DNA of 64,000 bases from Tomocerus qinae (taxonomy: Eukaryota > Arthropoda > Collembola > Entomobryomorpha > Tomoceridae): NCBI GenBank assembly GCA_020055645.1, contig CM034546.1, forward strand, positions 24,552,001 to 24,616,000, in the 5' to 3' direction. The notes beneath the pieces were generated by a model. It was not told the origin of the DNA. It saw only the letters and a list, made by a program, of their open reading frames with translations, and did no database searches. The position numbers and the translations under genes are program-made. Positions 22,589-34,347 of this stretch are shown one piece after another. Each line of letters begins with the position of its first letter. Positions within the stretch are counted from its first letter, which is position 1.

Positions 22589-24464
22589 ATGGAACAGGCC
22601 GAGGAGAATCTGAATGGTGGAGAAATTGAAGACGTTGAAACTGTTATAGGAAAAGATCCCTTGAAGAATACATTGGTACAAGCTCACTCACTTTCTATTT
22701 AGACTTCTAATTGCTACATATAATATTATTCTTGTTCTATCTATCATAAGGACTATATGAAGCCTTATTTTTGGAATGTAGATCATATTTTGTTGATATT
22801 AGGATGAAATTAAAGTATTGGTTATCCATTCCCAGATACTGGACAATATCTTCAGCTACTTATCCTTGAAGGACATCAAGAGTTGTAGAGGAGTATGCAA
22901 ACTATGGAATGGAGTATCAACATCCATTATGACGAAAATGTCCACCATTGCAATATACCCCGAAAGTTCAAATGCATCTCAAGTTGAAGCCAAGTCTCCG
23001 ATGGCGTATAAAGGATTTTCAAAAACTGTGGGGGTTAGTTTCAACTCTTTCAAGTTGAAATCCAACGTAATTTTGAGAAAATGGCCACTCCCTGATTTTA
23101 GAGGATTTTTCGAAGACCAAAAGCAGAACATCAAAGAGCTGACCATCGACAACATAAATGCTGCGGACGAATGGCGTAGAAATAATGAAGAAATCCGTTT
23201 TGTGGATATATTTAGTCGGCGACTGAGATCGGATTACAGTTTCTCCTCCTTGAATCCATACATTGAAAACAATCTGACTCATTTGGCTATCGACAACAGC
23301 ATTGGATCCAAATTCATCGTGTCGACAGAGAAATTGGTTGGAGTCAAATCTCTTGCGTTTAAAAGCTGCGGGATTAAAATTACCAAAAATTGTAAACTGG
23401 CACCAGAAAAATTGGATATAAATTGCGTGGTAATTTTGGAAGACAAATGCATGTTGCAAACTGTCGCTTTAAACGACTTTGTCGATTTTAAAAACTTAAA
23501 AGAATTGGCTGTGAATGGCGGTCCAACATTTCGGCTTGACTGGTGTGCTCATGATGTCTGGTACCATTATCAAAACACTCACTTTACAATCAAGGCAAAG
23601 AACATTTCAGTGCGAAATATGTCTTTAAAATCCGTCGAAATTGAGAACATTCAAGAGTCTGAATGGAAAATCAAGAAATTGTTGAAATTGAGAAACGTTC
23701 CGTATGACAAGTACACAAAGATGAATTTCACTGAGATGGATTTCGGAGATTCAGTAATTAATTTGGCTGTTCTGCCACCATCAGTCATAAAACTGACTCT
23801 CACCAAGTTGGAAAATGAGACTACGCAACTTATTTGCCCAGAAGATCCGATAGTCAATTTGCCAAATTTGAAATACCTGCAAATATTGACGCACAGCAGT
23901 CCATTTTGTAGTATTTACAAACTCACAGCTGAAGGTAGAGTTGATTGTGACGAGGGGGAACTCCAACATGGACAAAACTTCCTCTATTGCATAACCTTAT
24001 TTGCGCATTGTCAGAATCTGACAAATTTGAAGTTACTTTCTTCCTGCGAAGGATCAACTACGTTCTGGAGCACTAGCTGGATTCCCCCAAATATTCAACA
24101 CCTTACTCTCATTGGCGACATCAAAACCATTGGAGAAAGAATCAAAATTGGAAAACTTGTCCTTGAAAATGGCAATTTGGGGAATTTAGCCACATGCTTG
24201 AATAAACTGCAGAGCGACCATTTGGTTTTGGATTTAACTTCTGGAGAAGTCAATCTCATGGATTTGGAGAACTTCATTGTCCCTTTGATTCAAAAATCGT
24301 ATAAAACTTTTGCTATTGGATCATTGACAACAAACATTCTTGATTTTCAGAAAAGCTCATTTTCCAAACTTGTTGACAACAGAGCTGAGCATTATCTGTT
24401 TGAGGAAGGGAATGGAAAGTCCATCGAGAAGTGGGAATTTGAAAAATTAAAAGATCAACAATAA
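22589..24464 (+). CDS. F-box protein A with a leucine-rich-type C-terminal region, intact
   Basis: F-box proteins bind Skp1 and bring substrates to SCF ubiquitin ligases. Exon 1 (22589-22675, 29 codons) follows a CTTTGACAG acceptor, so a 5' UTR exon lies upstream. Exon 2 (22836-24464) follows TTCCCAG in phase 0, giving about 571 residues. The F-box spans the splice junction: DPLKNTL, then ILDNIFSYLSLKDIKSCRGVCKLWN, here given only as landmarks (ILDNIFSYL, VCKLW). The remainder has repeated LxxLxLxxN-like segments (LKELAVNG, NLKYLQILTH, QNLTNLKLLSS, LTLIGDI) typical of divergent LRR F-box proteins. No break was found. The nearest relatives are copies B and C in this window. The substrate is unknown; expanded LRR F-box families in arthropods are mostly uncharacterised. 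Confidence 0.88.
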
Positions 24465-24783
24465 AACTCGAGAAAAGGTATTTATTTTCATCTTTTATTA
24501 TTGGTTTATTGGTACTATGTCAATTCACAAATAGTCACGGTTTATTTTAAAATTGGAATAAGTAATTTAAAATTACTTTGCAACAATAAAATAGTTTAAT
24601 TAACAACAAGTCTCATTCTCATTTATCACTCTACAGCTCTGGGCGAGTTGGCTCTTTTATGGATCTACTCACACGGATTGAATCAATTGTAAATAAAATT
24701 GTTTTGTCGTTCCATATAAGTATATGTATGATGTAACTACTGCATCTTACATCACTCTCTACCATGACTGCATTCCAGATTGT
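24465..24783. other. 3' flank of F-box gene A
   Basis: AT-rich 3' UTR and spacer. Several AATAAA-like motifs occur (for example near 24585), any of which could serve polyadenylation. Nothing else was recognised. Confidence 0.4.
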
Positions 24784-24791
24784 AATCCCAG

Positions 24792-25194
24792 CAGTGTTGT
24801 GCAGTGGTTATAACCACTAGTGGTCATAATGGTCATAATGGTCAAAATGGCCTGGTCAAATGCACTCAAAAAGTGGCCAAAATGGTCATAATGGACATAA
24901 TGCCTCTTTGGGGTTAATTGAGACCCCAAGGTAGCTTTTACTGCAACAGTAAACAACGAATATAACTTTCTAAAGATTGCAGCTAAAAATGATTAGAGAG
25001 TGTCATTTTGTAGTCTGATGTTAGTAGAATAGTGTTTCATTGGTTTTAGGCCATATTTCATTCTCTAAATATTTTAAATTTCATTTGCTAGCCTAAGTAA
25101 CTGTATACTGATATTTTGTCCATTATAGCCATTTTGACCATTATGACCAGTGGCCCGGTCAAAATGCAAAAAAGTGGTCAACAGTACAACACTG
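24792..25194. mobile_element. hAT-type MITE, 403 bp
   Basis: TIRs start CAGTGTTGT and continue with repeated GGTCATAATGGTC-type motifs in both arms. The flanking 8-bp duplication AATCCCAG (24784-24791 and 25195-25202) is perfect. No coding capacity. Confidence 0.92.
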
Positions 25195-25597
25195 AATCCC
25201 AGTTTTGATGTTTAAATGTTATAATAAATATTGCTAAGTGATACCCAGCTAATTGGGTTGTCGCAATAAATTCGAGTTAAGTGAATACTTTAATCTATCA
25301 CCATCAGCATTAAAAAACTTCGAGTGCCTTAACTCATATTTCCAGATATTTTATCTTCAACAGCCCCAAAATAATTATCTTTTTAACCGAACCTGCATAG
25401 ATATTTAATGATGAAAACTCGTTCCTAAAAAAACGCTGAATTTTACTCTACCAATTCAGATAGTCGGAATACGAGGCATACTATGATACCATTGAAGATT
25501 ATTTAATAAAACAGGTTTGCAGGTATACCTATATATCATACAAAACACTGTTTTCTCTTATACAGCAACACTACCATTTACATTACATAGATATTGT

Positions 25598-25803
25598 CGT
25601 CTGCCTAATATTACACAACGTAACAAGCCATTCCATCATGACTGCTACAAAGTAACAAACCATTTTATCATGGCTGCGACAATGTAACAAACCTAACTCC
25701 TGATACATTGGTTTGTTACATTGTCGCGGTCATGATAAAATGGTTTGTTACTTTGTAGCAGTCATGATGGAATGGCTTGTTACGTTGCAATATTAGGCAG
25801 ACG
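25598..25803. mobile_element. Foldback element, copy 1 (206 bp)
   Basis: Almost the whole element is one inverted repeat: arms begin CGTCTGCCTAATATT and carry repeated TAACAAACCATTTTATCATG-type modules. The flanking TTGT (25594-25597 and 25804-25807) suggests a 4-bp target duplication. A second copy sits at 47764-48033. Confidence 0.9.
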
Positions 25804-25807
25804 TTGT

Positions 25808-26214
25808 ATTATTGGATATTACATTTAGGAAGAGAACTGTACCTTATCTACTACAAAATCTTTATCAATTAACGCTTTACTCTTCTACCAATATCTCCAT
25901 CACGTACTTCCCATTTGTTATAGTTGTAAAATTTTTCCTAATGTAATGTAACGCTAATTTTTTAAAATTAATGATGATCAGGGTAGTATCGAGTGATTTG
26001 AGTTACAGAATTCATATCAAACAATATTGGCAAAGTAATTTTTCGGCTAAGAGGGAGACATTGCATGTTAAATTTGGCCATTAGTAATTATATGTTACAT
26101 GATTCTTTTGATGATTATCCTTTTCTTCAAAAACATCTTTTCCAGTATATAGTATATAGTAAGGCTCTCTTATTGCCTCCTTCACGAAAGGTGGCTGATG
26201 AATACCTCCTTGTA
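25808..26214. other. No recognised gene
   Basis: AT-rich spacer leading into the duplicated promoter region. Nothing supported. Confidence 0.4.
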
Positions 26215-27195
26215 GGAAGATCCAATGGGAAAACATTCAATAGAAGAAAGCCTCAATTCAGAATCCACAACACCTTTTACATCTACAGCTTTGGTCTATC
26301 TTTGTGGATAGAGTTACATTATACAACTAGGGTGACCTTAATTGGATAGTCCAGCAGACTCCAGACTTCCACAAAGTTCTGTAATTTCTCGCCCTCCTGC
26401 TAAAGGTGACATTTACCCGGACTGGTAGATTTAGTCTGACCCCTCTCACTCCAGTCTTTTCCTATAAATTTCAGGTATAGAATTGTCGTCATGACTCGTA
26501 TATACCTATAAAGGGTTTTAAGTTACCTTCTCAGACTCTTAACTTTTAATTTTGCAGGTTTATCTAAAGTTCTAGAAGAAACTTTTCACATTCTCACTAT
26601 TCATATCTAATCAGCATCTTCGTATAACAGAAATATACAAATACAGTAATAATTAACGCTTTATTCTGTTGTTAATAATTCCATTGGCTCCATCGCACCT
26701 CTATCTCCATAGGTTATGCTTGTGAAATGTGCTTAATGAAATGCGTAGCTACTTCATTTTAATAATCATTTGGCAAATAATTTGTCAGCTAAGAGTAAAA
26801 AGTTTTAGCCATTCCATTTTAAATTTGAGGAGTAGTAACGCATATTTGTCTGAAGCACTCATATTTGTTTTTATGCTTTATCTTTTCTTTGAAAACAACT
26901 TTTCCCAGAATAATATTGTAAGCTCGCCCCACGAAAAGTGGCTGATGAATACATGTATCTTCTTGCAGGAAGATCCTATGGAAAAACAGTCAACAGAAGA
27001 AAGGTAAAAGTTCTGGATAGTGTTACATTATACAACTAGGGTGACCTTAATTGGAGAGTCCAGCAGACCCCACGACTTTCACTAAATGGTGTATCTGGCT
27101 TCTGTAATTTCTCGCTCCCTGCTAAAGATGACATTTACCCCGATTGGTTGATTTAGTCTGACCACCTCATACTCCAACATTTTGCTATAAATAGT
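26215..27195. repeat. Two degenerate copies of the F-box promoter region upstream of gene B
   Basis: The segments around 26215-26510 and 26965-27195 are alignable: both contain AGGAAGATCC, a ACAACTAGGGTGACCTTAATTGG stretch (longer than 20 bases, so only its position is given: about 26323 and 27033) and TATAAAT (26463-26469; 27186-27193). Both resemble the gene A promoter at 22031-22300. The first copy lacks a downstream F-box exon and may be the relic of a lost paralogue. Confidence 0.75.
27186..27193 (+). promoter_or_regulatory. TATA box of F-box gene B, separated from its start motif
   Basis: TATAAATA in the same context as TATAAA of gene A. The downstream ATAGAATTGTCGTCATCAC motif, which lies about 10 bases after TATA in gene A, lies about 285 bases away here because an inverted-repeat insertion sits between them. 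Confidence 0.6.
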
Positions 27196-27470
27196 TGATT
27201 CACCCCTGAATTGTCAACCCTTTTTCGTCAACACACGAAAGATTTTTATCAACACCAAATGTTTTTGTCAAAATAATCAAGGATCATTTTGTCAATTTTG
27301 TCAACAGCAATTTTTATTAAATGCAATAAATTAAAATGAACAGCAATCAGTCAGTCTAAAAGGGTTAACAAAATGGTGTTAACGACCAAAAGGATCAAAA
27401 TTGTGTCGACAATTCGGTGTTGACAATTCGGTGTAGACAAAAAAGTCTTGACAATTTGGGTTGGTCCCAA
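27196..27470. mobile_element. MITE-like insertion inside the gene B core promoter
   Basis: The ends carry inverted AATTGTCAA-containing repeats (about 27206-27235 and 27440-27465), and the interior repeats GTCAACA/GTTGAC words. Flanking ATAGT occurs on both sides (27191-27195 and 27471-27475), a possible target duplication of 5 or more bases. Removing it restores a promoter colinear with that of gene A. Confidence 0.65.
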
Positions 27471-28099
27471 ATAGTAATAGAATTGTCGTCATCACTCTTA
27501 TATACCTTCTCGTGCATAACGATTCTTGGCATTTCTTTCCAGATTTATCTATAATATTCTAGAAGAATATTCTCTCACTATTCACACCCGATCAACATCT
27601 CAGTTCAGTTCATCTACCAGCTAAACACTCTTCCCCGGATTCTGATCTCAAGACTCCAGCTTTCAAGAGTCTAGGACGCAATCACCATTCACCATATTTC
27701 AAACGCTCAACCCAAAACACTCATTTTCTTGATTGTTTATACCCACATTAATTTAAATTAATTTCTCTGCTTTCTCTTTCTCTTTCACTTTCTCTGCTGA
27801 TATTCAACGAATATTTACTGTGTCTGTTGGACGTCTTAATCCGGTACGGTTGAATATTTCCATATTTCACAATCTTCCGCTCAACTATAATGTTAATTGA
27901 AACTTTAACAATAATAAAGTTTTATATAGTACTTTAGTATGAGAAAATAAAAATATCATGGTGATAAATACATAATACTTTAATGTACTTATGCCGGCAG
28001 TGTGTGAAAAATATAATCTGGCTATAAAACTGAAATTTACTATACCTTAGAATAAATAATAATTACTTTTTAAATTATGTCTTTGCTTTGACAGATATA

Positions 28100-30451
28100 A
28101 TGGATTGTGCTGAAGGGAGCATGAACTTGGAAGAAATTGGAAACGTTGGAACCCAAGTCGAAGAAGGGAAAAATCCTTTAAAGAATCCATTGGTGCGTAA
28201 GTCCGTTATTATTGCAGCAATTCTTGGCATTTTTAATTGCAAAACTGGAATTTAGTTTATTTTACTATTTCAATTGGGGATTTACAATGCAATTTAGTAT
28301 GCCAATGAAATGATATAGTAGTGACAGAATAAATAATGGTCAAAGTATGTCAGTAACTGCGTTTTTTTCTGCAACTTCAAAAAATCCTTTGTACAACTAA
28401 TTTGCTGCAACATGAATTTTAGTTTTAAGGTTTTAATGTACTGGTATTCTTTTAATTAAGGACGCTCTCCACACTTGCATAGCAACCGGACCTATGTAAA
28501 TGCATGTTAAAAAATGTTTTACATCCGGCTGTATTCCTCCTGAAGGATAAGCTCTATTTTTAATGGGACCTACATTTTTGGAATCCTGGGCTGTCGAGAA
28601 ACACACGAGGGTTTCTGGATTTTTGATATTGTTGAAATTAACATGCATTTAGAAAGGTCCGTTTGCAATGCAGGCGTGCGTGGAGAGGAGAGCCTTCTTA
28701 AAAACTGATAAATGTAAAAATGCTATTAGGAGGATTGAAGCGCATTTGACTGTCGATACCTTAAAATTTGTATTCGCTTTGGCATAACTCTGAGGGTATT
28801 AAATTTTTTCCATCAATTTACAGATACTGGACCACGTTTTTAAATATTTATCGCTGAAAGACATCAAGAGTTGCAGAGGAGTATGCAAACTATGGAATGA
28901 AATATCAACATCCATGATAGAGAAAATGTCCCTAGTAACTCTTTACCCCGACAGTGCAAATACATCGCAAGCGGAAGCGAAGACTCCGATGGCATTTAAG
29001 GAGTTTTCTCAAAATTCGGGGATATGTTTCGACTCCTTCAAATTGAAATCCAACTTAATTTTTGGGAGCAAATGGTCACGCTTGGCTCTCAGTAAATTTT
29101 TGAAGACCAAAGGCAGAACATCAAAGAATTGACCATTGACAACATGAATGTTGCAGCCATCTGGCGATTTAGTGATGGCCAAATGTATTTCTTGGATTCA
29201 ATCAGTGGGCGAATGAGATCGGATTACAGATATTTCTCCTTGGATTCCTACATTGAAAATAATCTGACTCATTTGGCTATCGACAACACATTTGGATCGA
29301 AATTCGCCGTGTCGTCGGATAAACTGGTTCAAGCTAAAACTCTTTTGCTTAGAAGTTGCTCTCTCAAAGTCACCAATTGTAAACTGGCACCAGAAAAATT
29401 GGAAATGAGTCTTGTGGCTGTTTTGAAAGGGGACTACGTGGTGGAGCAATTTGCTCTCAACGAATTGTACGATTTTAAGAACTTGAAGGAATTGACTTTG
29501 GATGGCGACCCAACCTTTCGGCCTGACTGGTGCTTTCATGGTATTTGGTACCATTATAAAACATCCAAACTTACAATCAAGACAAAGAAAATGTCTCTGA
29601 ACAAATTGAATTTAAAATCCGTCATAATTGAGGACATGGAAAATTCGGAATGGCAAATAAATGGACTAGTCAAATTGAGAAAGGTCCCTTTTGAAAATTA
29701 CACGAAAATAAATTTCACCGAGATGGATTTTGGCGATTCGACGATTAATTTGGCTGCTCTGCCTCTATCATTAGAGAAACTCATCTTATGCGAACTGGAA
29801 AATGAAACTACGAAAGTTATTTGCCCTGAATATCCACCACTCACTTTACCGAATTTGAAATACTTGGAAATATTGATACACAGCGGTCCATTTTATACCA
29901 TATATAGAGTATCAGCCGAAGCTAGAGACATTTTTGACGAGGGGGAACTCCGTTTTGGAGAAAACTTCTTATATCATTTGACCTTTTTCGCTCATTGTCA
30001 AAATCTGTCTACTTTGAAGTTAGTTTGCACTTGTGAAGATGCGAATATTTGCCTGGGCACTAGTTGGATTCCCCCACAAATAAAACATCTTACTCTTGTT
30101 GGCGATATCAAAACCATTGGAAAAGAAATCAGAATTGAAAAACTTGTCCTTCGAAATGACTATTTGGGAAACATTGCTACCTGTGTGAACAAGCTGCAGA
30201 GCGAGCATTTGGTTTTGGATTTATATTCAGAGGAAGTCGATCTCAAGGATGTGGACTACTTTCTTGTCCATTTGATTAGAAAGCTGTATAAAACTCTGGC
30301 TATTGGATCACTGACAATCAATGCTCTTGATTTTCAGAAAAGCTCGTTTTCCAATTTCGTTGACAACATTGCTGAGAATTATCTCATTGAGAATGGAAGA
30401 GGAAGAGCCATCGAAAAGGTGGATTTTGAGAAATTAAAAGAAGAAAATTAG
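28100..30451 (+). pseudogene. F-box protein B, paralogue of A, with one frameshift
   Basis: Exon 1 (28100-28192, 31 codons) follows TTTGACAG. Exon 2 (28824-30451) follows TTTACAG in phase 0. The F-box is intact (ILDHVFKYLSLKDI, VCKLW landmarks), and the LRR-like region matches A throughout. At about 29097-29101 a T run has 5 bases where copy C has 6, which shifts frame; the downstream frame resumes at once (TIDNMNVAAIW) and stays open for about 440 codons to the stop. One homopolymer indel with everything else preserved could be a young pseudogene or a sequencing error. If corrected it would be about 573 residues. Confidence 0.85.
28460..28697. mobile_element. MITE with TTAA flanks in the gene B intron
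   Basis: Inverted ends (CTCTCCACACTTGCAT... and its near reverse complement near 28650-28690, both leading to ATGCATGTT) bound 238 bp. TTAA occurs on each side (28456-28459 and 28698-28701), as in piggyBac-type insertions. The TIRs are imperfect and the outermost bases are uncertain. Confidence 0.65.
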
Positions 30452-31222
30452 GAATCGAAACTGTATTATTTATTTTATATTTTTTGTTAATTATTTTTTA
30501 CGTTGATACAATCCTATGACCAATCTAGAACATAATGTTAACACCAAAAAATTTAATCAAATTTAGGAAAATTATCAAATTTCTATACTATAAATAATTA
30601 GTAATAACAATGATTGTAATAAAATGAAGCACCATAGATAGAAACAAAAAAATGCATCTGATATTATGTACACAGTGCAAATTATAGTAAGTCAAATTTG
30701 AATTGAATTTAGTAAGATTATATGATGTTTCTGTGTCTTAGGTCTGAAACTTAGATATAATTGGCAATCACGATATAAACTGATATACAATACAATAATA
30801 ACATTACATTAATATTATATAATAATAAGTAATGACAAAATTAATTAATCATAACAATAATACATACTATGCACTCTTAATTACTTTTTTGTTAAGCTTA
30901 GAGTGAATATTTATTGGAAAATATAATATGTGCTTGTAACTGTTTTTAAATGGGTTATTGAAATAAACAGAATCTCTACATTTACCTATTATGAAAAAGC
31001 AATTTTGAAACGAATTTATTTATGCTTCTTCAGTCGACCCCCGCAGTCCGTTTTGTGTCCACTTATGTGAGCATGTATACTTGGTGTGGCGGATGTTCTC
31101 AGCGTGTAGCACCTGGACCAAATTGCCACTATTATCTCCGTGAATTCCGCATGGACGATAGAGTTACATCCGCCTGGCTGTGCAAAACAACGACAAATAC
31201 TTTCTACCTTTTATAATTATCA
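30452..31222. repeat. 3' flank of gene B, duplicated downstream of gene C
   Basis: The flank aligns with 47697-48555 and, after the LTR-element insertion in that copy, with 59143-59440. It includes a decayed cysteine-rich reading frame near 31054-31190. It is used here as the empty-site reference for the foldback and LTR insertions. Confidence 0.85.
31054..31216 (+). pseudogene. Decayed cysteine-rich exon (B-block copy)
   Basis: This stretch is GC-richer than its surroundings and contains a frame with CGGCSQRVAPG and DDRVTSAWLC. Compared with the copies at 59276 and 59772 it has a 4-base insertion and another indel, which destroys the six-cysteine frame seen there. A CTTCAG acceptor-like site precedes it at about 31033. 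Probably the relic of the last exon of a small cysteine-rich peptide; no family is assigned. Confidence 0.3.
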
Positions 31223-32008
31223 CTAGTGAACACAGCAAAGGGAAGAACCTAGCACTCAAGAGAAATTCAATAGGCAACCCATCCCAGTGATAAAAACAAT
31301 CCCAAAAAAATCATTGCTATTTGCCTTAGTAGCTTACTATGCTTATGGCATATCACACTGTCCTGGATTTTAAAATAGCGCTATTAATTTTCAAAATGCT
31401 GAAATACATTGAGTCTAGGGTATATAAAATGCATTGCAAACCATTTTGAACCAGTCAAATGTTTTGGGGGCTCGTAACCCCCGTCTGGGGCTATCTCCGC
31501 CCCCTTTAGTAGGAATTGATTCATATTGAAACTAAAGGTCTCCCATATTTACCCAAATATACTTGCCAAGTTTTATTAAAAAAGTCCCATTACTTTCTGA
31601 GACATTTAATTTTAAAGTCAATTTTTTGGTACACATTTTCAAGAGAAACTGCTTCTGAGCAGCATTAGTCCTGTTGCTTAAAATCAGTTTCGCAATTTTT
31701 CACTTTCGCAAGTTTCACGAAACAATCCAGGTCAACAATTTTTAAGTTAAGAAAAATACTTACCTTCACAGATGAACAATCAATCAATACCCGAAAAGCA
31801 AATATACAAAACATGCATATCTACTACAAACACAATGCACAATCAAAATTAAAGATGTTAGTTTTGAAATAATCACACACCAGATCTTAACACAGAAGTT
31901 TCATTTGAAACCTGATGTTTGAAAAAACATATATACAGACTTGCGCATTGCTCATTTTAGGGACATCACCCAAATGCAAACTTCTTCCTTAACTTTTTAT
32001 TAGATAGA
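31223..32008 (-). mobile_element. Non-autonomous Helitron, copy 3, with proven boundaries
   Basis: Minus strand: TCTATCTAATAAAAAG...GTGTTCACTAG, inserted between A (31222) and T (32009). The paralogous block at 59436-59450 and 59932-59946 reads ATTATCA followed directly by TTATATTGTACC, which is the exact empty site. No base is duplicated or lost, as expected for Helitrons. The 3' end is homologous to the other Helitrons here; the 5' end differs. Confidence 0.93.
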
Positions 32009-32309
32009 TTATATTGTACCAAGTTAATAAAAGTTATTTACAGGGCCATCATGTATTGTATTTCCTCATTCCCTTTACTAAAGACACTATACGACTACGA
32101 CGACTAGGTATCAGATATCCATTCCTACCCATTTATAGCTAATCTTTTTGCAGATTTAATGACCTACATTGTAAACTTAAATACTGTAAACTTCCTGTCA
32201 TTACCAAATAATTTTAACTGTATTCCATTATTTGATGCACAGAAATATATTGCCTTTGATTCCGAACGGAAGAAAAAGTTAAGTGTCTACATAGTCCAAA
32301 AGCCGATGG

Positions 32310-32528
32310 ATGGATAAGCAAGAAGATATTGACGAATTAAATAATTTTCAGAAGCCATTGTATGAACAGGTTAGTGTCTGTACGAGTAACTAAATAACCA
32401 CGAGTATGCACTAATACTAAACTTCAAATAAATAATTTACCTGACTATTTTTGTTAAAGGAACACATCATCGATGTGGAGGAATGGAAGAAGACCCAACC
32501 AAAGCCTGTATCCTGTCGTAAACTCTAA
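32310..32528 (+). CDS. Tentative two-exon small protein (42 residues)
   Basis: Exon 1 (32310-32369) begins with ATG, the second of two overlapping ATGs; the first meets a stop after two codons. It ends at a CAG|GTTAGT donor. Exon 2 (32460-32528) follows TTGTTAAAG in phase 0 and ends with TAA. The product is charged, with no signal peptide or motif that I recognise. It may instead be a fragment of a longer gene. It lies just beyond the end of the duplicated B block. Confidence 0.3.
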
Positions 32529-32729
32529 TTTACAATACAAAACTGTACCAGATCTACTCGGTTGAACCGACTATTCTTCTCTAACTATGATTTCCCTTTA
32601 GCTATGACGTTTTTTAAAAAACATATTTGGGTTATATTTAAATATAGCGAGCGAGAGATGTAACAAAAAATGTGAAAAAATTCACACAAAGGAATTTACA
32701 ATTTGACGCATTTTTTCGAAGGTACTCGT

Positions 32730-33005
32730 ATTATTCGAATTCACTCGAATTTACTCAAATTTATTCGAATTTACTTAAATTTGCTCGAATCTATTCGAAT
32801 TTACTCAAATTTATTCGAATTTGCTTTAATTTATTCGAATTTCCTCGAATTTATTCGAATTTGCTCGAATTTATTCGAATTTGCTCGAATTTATTCGAAT
32901 TTCCTCGAATTTATTCGAATTTCCTCGAATTTATTCGAATTTCCTCGAATTTGCTCGAATTTATTCGGAAGTACTTGAAATTATTCGAGTTTACTCGAAA
33001 TTATT
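32730..33005. repeat. 10-bp tandem repeat (TTTATTCGAA / TTTGCTCGAA)
   Basis: About 27 units alternate between TTTATTCGAA-like and TTTGCTCGAA- or TTTCCTCGAA-like forms, so a 20-bp higher-order period is also visible. TTCGAA is self-complementary. Long open frames on the plus strand across it are repeat artefacts. Confidence 0.93.
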
Positions 33006-34240
33006 CGATAATTAAGTATTCAATTAGCTTTATGACATTGTACCATTCATGACATGCATTATACATTGCGAGCTTGGTTTCAATACTTAAGGGTATGTTT
33101 TTTTAGGGTATACTTAGTTGTAAAACTCCAGTACCCATAGCCGTAACATTTTAGATATCAAAATTCTTTTATTTTAATCCATAAATAATTCGGAGTAGTT
33201 TCATCAATTGTATATTCAGATATAGACTTAGATTCTACATGAATGAAATAGATGTTAGAGTGAGTGATAATGAGACTGTTTATATAACATAGATCGTAAT
33301 ATTATCTACATGTTTCTTTCAATACCTTCAAATGGATTAATAGTGTAATTACGAACAGCACTGAAATAACTCAGACCATACATGATTTGACTAAATACAA
33401 TTTTGCTGACCTAAAAAACATTAAATGCACGAAAAATACCTAAATCGGTCAAAAATAAAGAATATGATCTACAAATGTCACTTTGAATGATTTAATATTA
33501 TAATCATTACAAGTAACTCACAGCATACGCGACTCGATTTCAAAAGGTATTATTTAGTAATAATGACTCCGTGGATCAACGCGGTAAAATTCAAATTTGC
33601 CCTACCAACCATATATATAGGTAGGAAAATCTTTCTCAGTCTGCGATTATAATCATCATGACTATATATATATAAACGTAATCCAAATGTATGTACGGAT
33701 GTTTGTATGTTGTATGTTTGTGTGTACGGATGTTATGAAGTTATGAATGTTATTACTCGGCCACCGTACGGTTATTTCAAAATGCATTATCAACACAGTT
33801 TGGTTTGTTTGAAAAAGATGCTAAATTCCAGCCAGATGGAACTAGGTTTTGTGCTTATGAGCTTGCGCGATGATGAAAGTTACTGTTGTGAGACGTGGTA
33901 GTTGAAACTTCTTCCTTTATCAATTAAGTATACCGTGTCATGTTTATAATATAAACGTAATCGGAATGTTTGTACGTACAGATGTTTGTGTGTGCGGATG
34001 GTCGTATGTACGACATATACATAAAAACTATACCATAAATAATCCATATACAACATTGTCTGTACCGCAAATGCTAAAAAATTTAGTTCTGGTGATTTGA
34101 GGTGGTCATCAGCGGAGACCTTTTCCCTCAATGTTTTAAACTGAACTGCAATATATTTACATACAGTGACTACAACCGGTGACTAAAACCCGGCCGGTTC
34201 TACGTAAACTGGTGTTTGTAAACTAGTCCTTTTGTAAAGA
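33006..34240. other. No recognised gene; a short dispersed repeat
   Basis: AT-rich spacer. A roughly 60-bp motif containing TATAAACGTAATC and GTACGGATG/GTACAGATG occurs at about 33672-33735 and again at 33945-34010 in direct orientation. No gene supported. Confidence 0.5.
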
Positions 34241-34347
34241 GTAAACCGGTCTTACAACAGAAATAAACTGGTCTTACAACAGAAGTAAACTGGTCTTACA
34301 ACAGAAGTAAACTGGTCTTACAACAGAAGTAAGCTGGTCTTACAACT
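34241..34347. repeat. 22-bp tandem repeat, five units
   Basis: Unit AAACTGGTCTTACAACAGAAGT, 22 bases (core CTGGTCTTACAACAG), repeated five times with few changes. No function inferred. Confidence 0.9.

Noticed and set aside
24784-25202. Microsatellite of GGTCATAAT words
   Set aside because: The words are part of the inverted arms of the hAT-type MITE with a perfect 8-bp duplication.
32672-33052. Plus-strand frames rich in FEFxRIYSNL
   Set aside because: Translation of the 10-bp TTCGAA-type tandem repeat.
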